Program-made: the position numbers and the translations under genes
NCBI GenBank assembly: GCA_937863995.1
Contig: CALMIK010000077.1
Coordinates: 1-34,121 of the forward strand
From: an uncultured Chelatococcus sp.
GTDB lineage: Bacteria > Pseudomonadota > Alphaproteobacteria > Rhizobiales > Beijerinckiaceae
Direction: 5' to 3'
DNA: 34,121 bases
In this document: positions 32,185 to 34,121 of the stretch, one piece after another
Numbering within the stretch: the stretch's first letter is position 1
How the letters are laid out: each line of letters opens with the position of its first letter
The notes under the pieces: model-generated
Told to the model about the DNA's origin: nothing
Seen by the model: the letters and a program-made list of their open reading frames with translations, nothing else
Database searches by the model: none

Positions 32185-33309
32185 ATGAGCGACACGACGA
32201 TTCTGGCTTCATCCCCGAGATCCGCGCTGAGGGACGGGCTGACACGCGTCGCCATAGCGATGCTGGCGCTGGCGCTCGTCGGCGGGCTCGCCGCGCTGGT
32301 ATCGTATTTCGGCGCGCCGGGGGAGGCCGTGCCGGCTTCCCGCCATCCGTTCGCCGCCGGAGCCAGCGAAGCCGTTCCGTCCGCCAGCGGCATGGGCGGG
32401 GCCATCCTCGCCATCCAGTCGGGCTTTTACGCCCGCATGCTCGCCGCGCTTCAGGCATTCCCCAGCGGAGCCGCCGCCGTCTGGACGCTGGTGGCGCTCA
32501 GCTTCGCCTACGGCGTCTTTCACGCCGCCGGCCCCGGTCACGGCAAGGCGGTGATTTCGGGCTATCTCGTCGCGGACGGGCGGCGGTCCATCGGCCGGGG
32601 GCTCGGGCTCGCCTTCGCCTCGTCCGTGTTGCAGGCCCTGTCGGCCATCGCCATCGTGGGCGTGCTGAGCGTCTTGCTGGGCGCGACCGCCGCCGCCGTC
32701 AACGCCACCGCCCGCGTGATCGAACAGGCGAGCTTCGCGCTGGTCGCCATCGTCGGCCTCGTCGTGTTGTGGCGCAAGACGGGCCGTCTCGCGGCCCTCA
32801 TGCGCGCGCCGCCGGCGGATGCCCTGGCCGGGCTCGCGTTCCAGCCATCCGTGCAGGCGGGGTCCGGCCGGTTCCGCGCCGAGGCGGTCGAAGCGGGAGA
32901 CGTCGCCGCCTGCAACGATCCCGCATGCGGGGTTGGCGGCCTGTGCGGCCATGTCCACATGCTCACGCCGGCGGAACTGACGCGGATCGACAGTCTGCGC
33001 GACATGGCGGCGGTGGCGCTTTCCGCCGGCATCCGCCCTTGTTCAGGCGCCATCATCGTGCTCGTCTTTGCCTTCTCCCGGGGCATGCCGGCGGCAGGCG
33101 TGGCCGCCACGCTCGCCATGGCGCTCGGCACCTTCATCACCGTCGGCGCGCTGGCGAGCCTCGCCGTCTTCGCCAAGCGGCTCGCGACGCGGCTGGCGGC
33201 GAACAGCGCCGGCGACGGCAGCCGCGCGGGCGCCCGCGCCATCGCGGCGCTGGAAGTGCTCGCCGGGGCCGTGGTGGCCGCGATCGGCTTCGTCCTGGTC
33301 ATGGGATAA
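32185..33309 (+). CDS. NicO/RcnA-family nickel/cobalt-type membrane transporter
   Basis: A 374-residue inner-membrane protein. Family motifs are FHAAGPGHGKAVISGYLVAD (112-131, with His113 and His119) and GIRPCSGAIIVLVFAF (282-297). Between spans lies a cytoplasmic or periplasmic loop rich in metal ligands: Cys243, Cys248, Cys254, His256 and His258. About seven hydrophobic spans are visible. The family includes nickel/cobalt exporters (RcnA) and importers; direction and metal cannot be told. ATG 32185 is used; a TTG at 32155 is in frame. It follows its DUF1007 partner, and a GAAAGCGCTTTTTGG core of the dispersed palindrome lies between them (32143-32157). Confidence 0.9.
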   Translation: MSDTTILASSPRSALRDGLTRVAIAMLALALVGGLAALVSYFGAPGEAVPASRHPFAAGASEAVPSASGMGGAILAIQSGFYARMLAALQAFPSGAAAVWTLVALSFAYGVFHAAGPGHGKAVISGYLVADGRRSIGRGLGLAFASSVLQALSAIAIVGVLSVLLGATAAAVNATARVIEQASFALVAIVGLVVLWRKTGRLAALMRAPPADALAGLAFQPSVQAGSGRFRAEAVEAGDVAACNDPACGVGGLCGHVHMLTPAELTRIDSLRDMAAVALSAGIRPCSGAIIVLVFAFSRGMPAAGVAATLAMALGTFITVGALASLAVFAKRLATRLAANSAGDGSRAGARAIAALEVLAGAVVAAIGFVLVMG

Positions 33310-33711
33310 CGTGATTGGTGCAGCGCCATGCGGGCGACACGCCCGCGGCGCGCCCTGGATCGACCTGCGCCTGACGCAAAAATGAAAAGAACCTGCCAGG
33401 GCGGCGCGCGTTGTCACTTTTCTCTAAAAGAAATTCAATGTAGCGTGAACCTCGTTTCATCGGCCGCTACGCCGGTGAAGGCTGAGCGTATGAGTGGCGT
33501 TTTATCGCGGACCAGTGAATGCCGTGCCTCGAAAAGAGTGGCGGCGCGCGGGTTTGGAGCGGCTTTCGGGTGCCGGAAACAGGAGCGGCAATGGGAATCG
33601 CGCATGAGGCGGGGCAGGCTCGCCACTGTTGACGGTGGCGCAGAACGTTTCAGGGCAGTTTCACGCCCCGCTCGCGATGTTGTCTTCTTCTGGACTTTCG
33701 GGAACTCGATA
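33310..33711. other. Gene-free stretch between nicO and the second cysE
   Basis: 402 bases without a recognisable gene. A hairpin GCGGGCG-ACA-CGCCCGC (33330-33346) follows the nicO stop, without a T-run. An AT-rich patch at 33411-33440 holds a candidate promoter. Short frames on the minus strand overlap cysE and look like shadows. Confidence 0.5.
33411..33439 (+). promoter_or_regulatory. Candidate sigma-70 promoter upstream of the second cysE
   Basis: TTGTCA (33411-33416), 17 bases, then TTCAAT (33434-33439), in a locally AT-rich patch. The distance to the cysE start is long (about 270 bases), which would leave a sizeable leader. Confidence 0.35.
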
Positions 33712-34121
33712 ATGATTTCGGAACAGATTTCCACCGCTCCCCAGACCATCCCGGCCCCAGAGCCGCATGATCTCGTCTGGTCGCGCGTGCGCCGGGAGGC
33801 GGCGGCCGTCATCGATCGCGAGCCATATCTCGGCGGCGTCATCACCGGTTCCATCCTGAATCACGAAAGCCTCGAAGCCGTTCTCGCATTCAAGATCGGC
33901 CAGCGCCTCGGCCACCCGACCCTGCCGGGCGAGCTCATCACCCAGGGCTTCCTAGCGGCGATCGCCGACGAACCCGCCCTCGGCGTCGCGGTGCGCGCAG
34001 ACCTGCTGGCGGTGCTCGACCGCGACCCAGCCTGCACCCGCATCATCGAGCCCGTGCTCTACTTCAAGGGCTTTCACGCCCTCGTCACCCACAGGCTGGC
34101 GCACTGGCTGTGGAAGGCCGG
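33712..34121 (+). CDS. cysE: Second serine O-acetyltransferase, N-terminal part (runs off the right edge)
   Basis: 136 complete codons of a CysE paralogue. The SATase N-terminal helical domain is evident: VITGSILNHESLEAVLAFKI, then ADLLAVLDRDPACTRIIEPV and LYFKGFHALVTHRLAHWLWK, the last closely matching the first cysE (13290-14108). The hexapeptide-repeat catalytic half is outside the window, so activity cannot be judged. The N-terminus has a Pro/Ala/Gln extension (ISTAPQTIPAPEP) absent from the first copy. ATG 33712 is preceded by a weak CGGGAA. The two copies differ enough (roughly half of the residues by eye) to be old paralogues rather than a recent duplication. Confidence 0.92.
   Translation, partial: MISEQISTAPQTIPAPEPHDLVWSRVRREAAAVIDREPYLGGVITGSILNHESLEAVLAFKIGQRLGHPTLPGELITQGFLAAIADEPALGVAVRADLLAVLDRDPACTRIIEPVLYFKGFHALVTHRLAHWLWKA

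Overview
The window is a high-GC, gene-dense piece of chromosome from an alphaproteobacterium, most likely of the order Hyphomicrobiales (Rhizobiales). This placing is by inference. It rests on the pcm-like/tolC/popZ run, a DUF2497-type PopZ, a DksA whose zinc finger has degenerated, the rsmE/ubiA neighbourhood, a large DUF3971/AsmA-like protein, and short intergenic palindromes built on AAAGCGCTTTC. I cannot name the genus. I see no phage, insertion sequence, CRISPR array or plasmid origin, so this looks like core and transport chromosome rather than an island.

Layout, left to right. Bases 1-6331: the N-terminal part of valS (-), a one-cysteine bcp peroxiredoxin (-), a 33-codon leader ORF overlapping a 1144-residue AsmA-like envelope protein (+), and an rnk/GreA-type regulator (-). 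Bases 6853-7260: tRNA-Asn (-) and tRNA-Cys (+). Bases 7320-10536 (+): a PCMT-family methyltransferase, a TolC-type outer-membrane channel with a strong terminator, and popZ. Bases 10556-14108 (-): a polar amino acid ABC importer (binding protein and two permeases, with no ATPase gene) and cysE. Bases 14343-16223 (-): a siderophore-interacting flavoprotein and a beta-hydroxyacid dehydrogenase. Bases 16374-19321 (+): an Mrp/ApbC iron-sulfur carrier, an orphan TRAP-type binding protein, and a DUF971 protein. Bases 19483-22566: dksA (+), rsmE (-), a small secreted four-cysteine protein (+) and ubiA (+). Bases 22696-26510 (+): phnC-phnD-phnE-phnE, a complete phosphonate-type importer. Bases 26528-31175 (-): a complete BMP-family (nucleoside/purine-type) importer with ATGA-coupled genes. 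Bases 31455-33309 (+): a DUF1007 periplasmic protein paired with a NicO/RcnA-type metal transporter. Bases 33712-34121: the start of a second cysE paralogue, cut by the window edge.

Themes. Import is the main one: three ABC systems, one TRAP binding protein and one metal permease. Sulfur and iron-sulfur biology recurs (two cysE genes, Mrp/ApbC with DUF971, a siderophore flavoprotein). The most interesting local signals are these: the Mrp-SBP-DUF971 cluster, which mirrors the domain order of plant HCF101 split into genes; the orphan TRAP protein, which appears to lack the usual substrate arginine; the leader ORF with the only strong Shine-Dalgarno before the AsmA-like gene; and a family of ~48-bp quasi-palindromes, one of which lies inside the phn operon. 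I saw no clearly new multi-gene defence or biosynthetic system.
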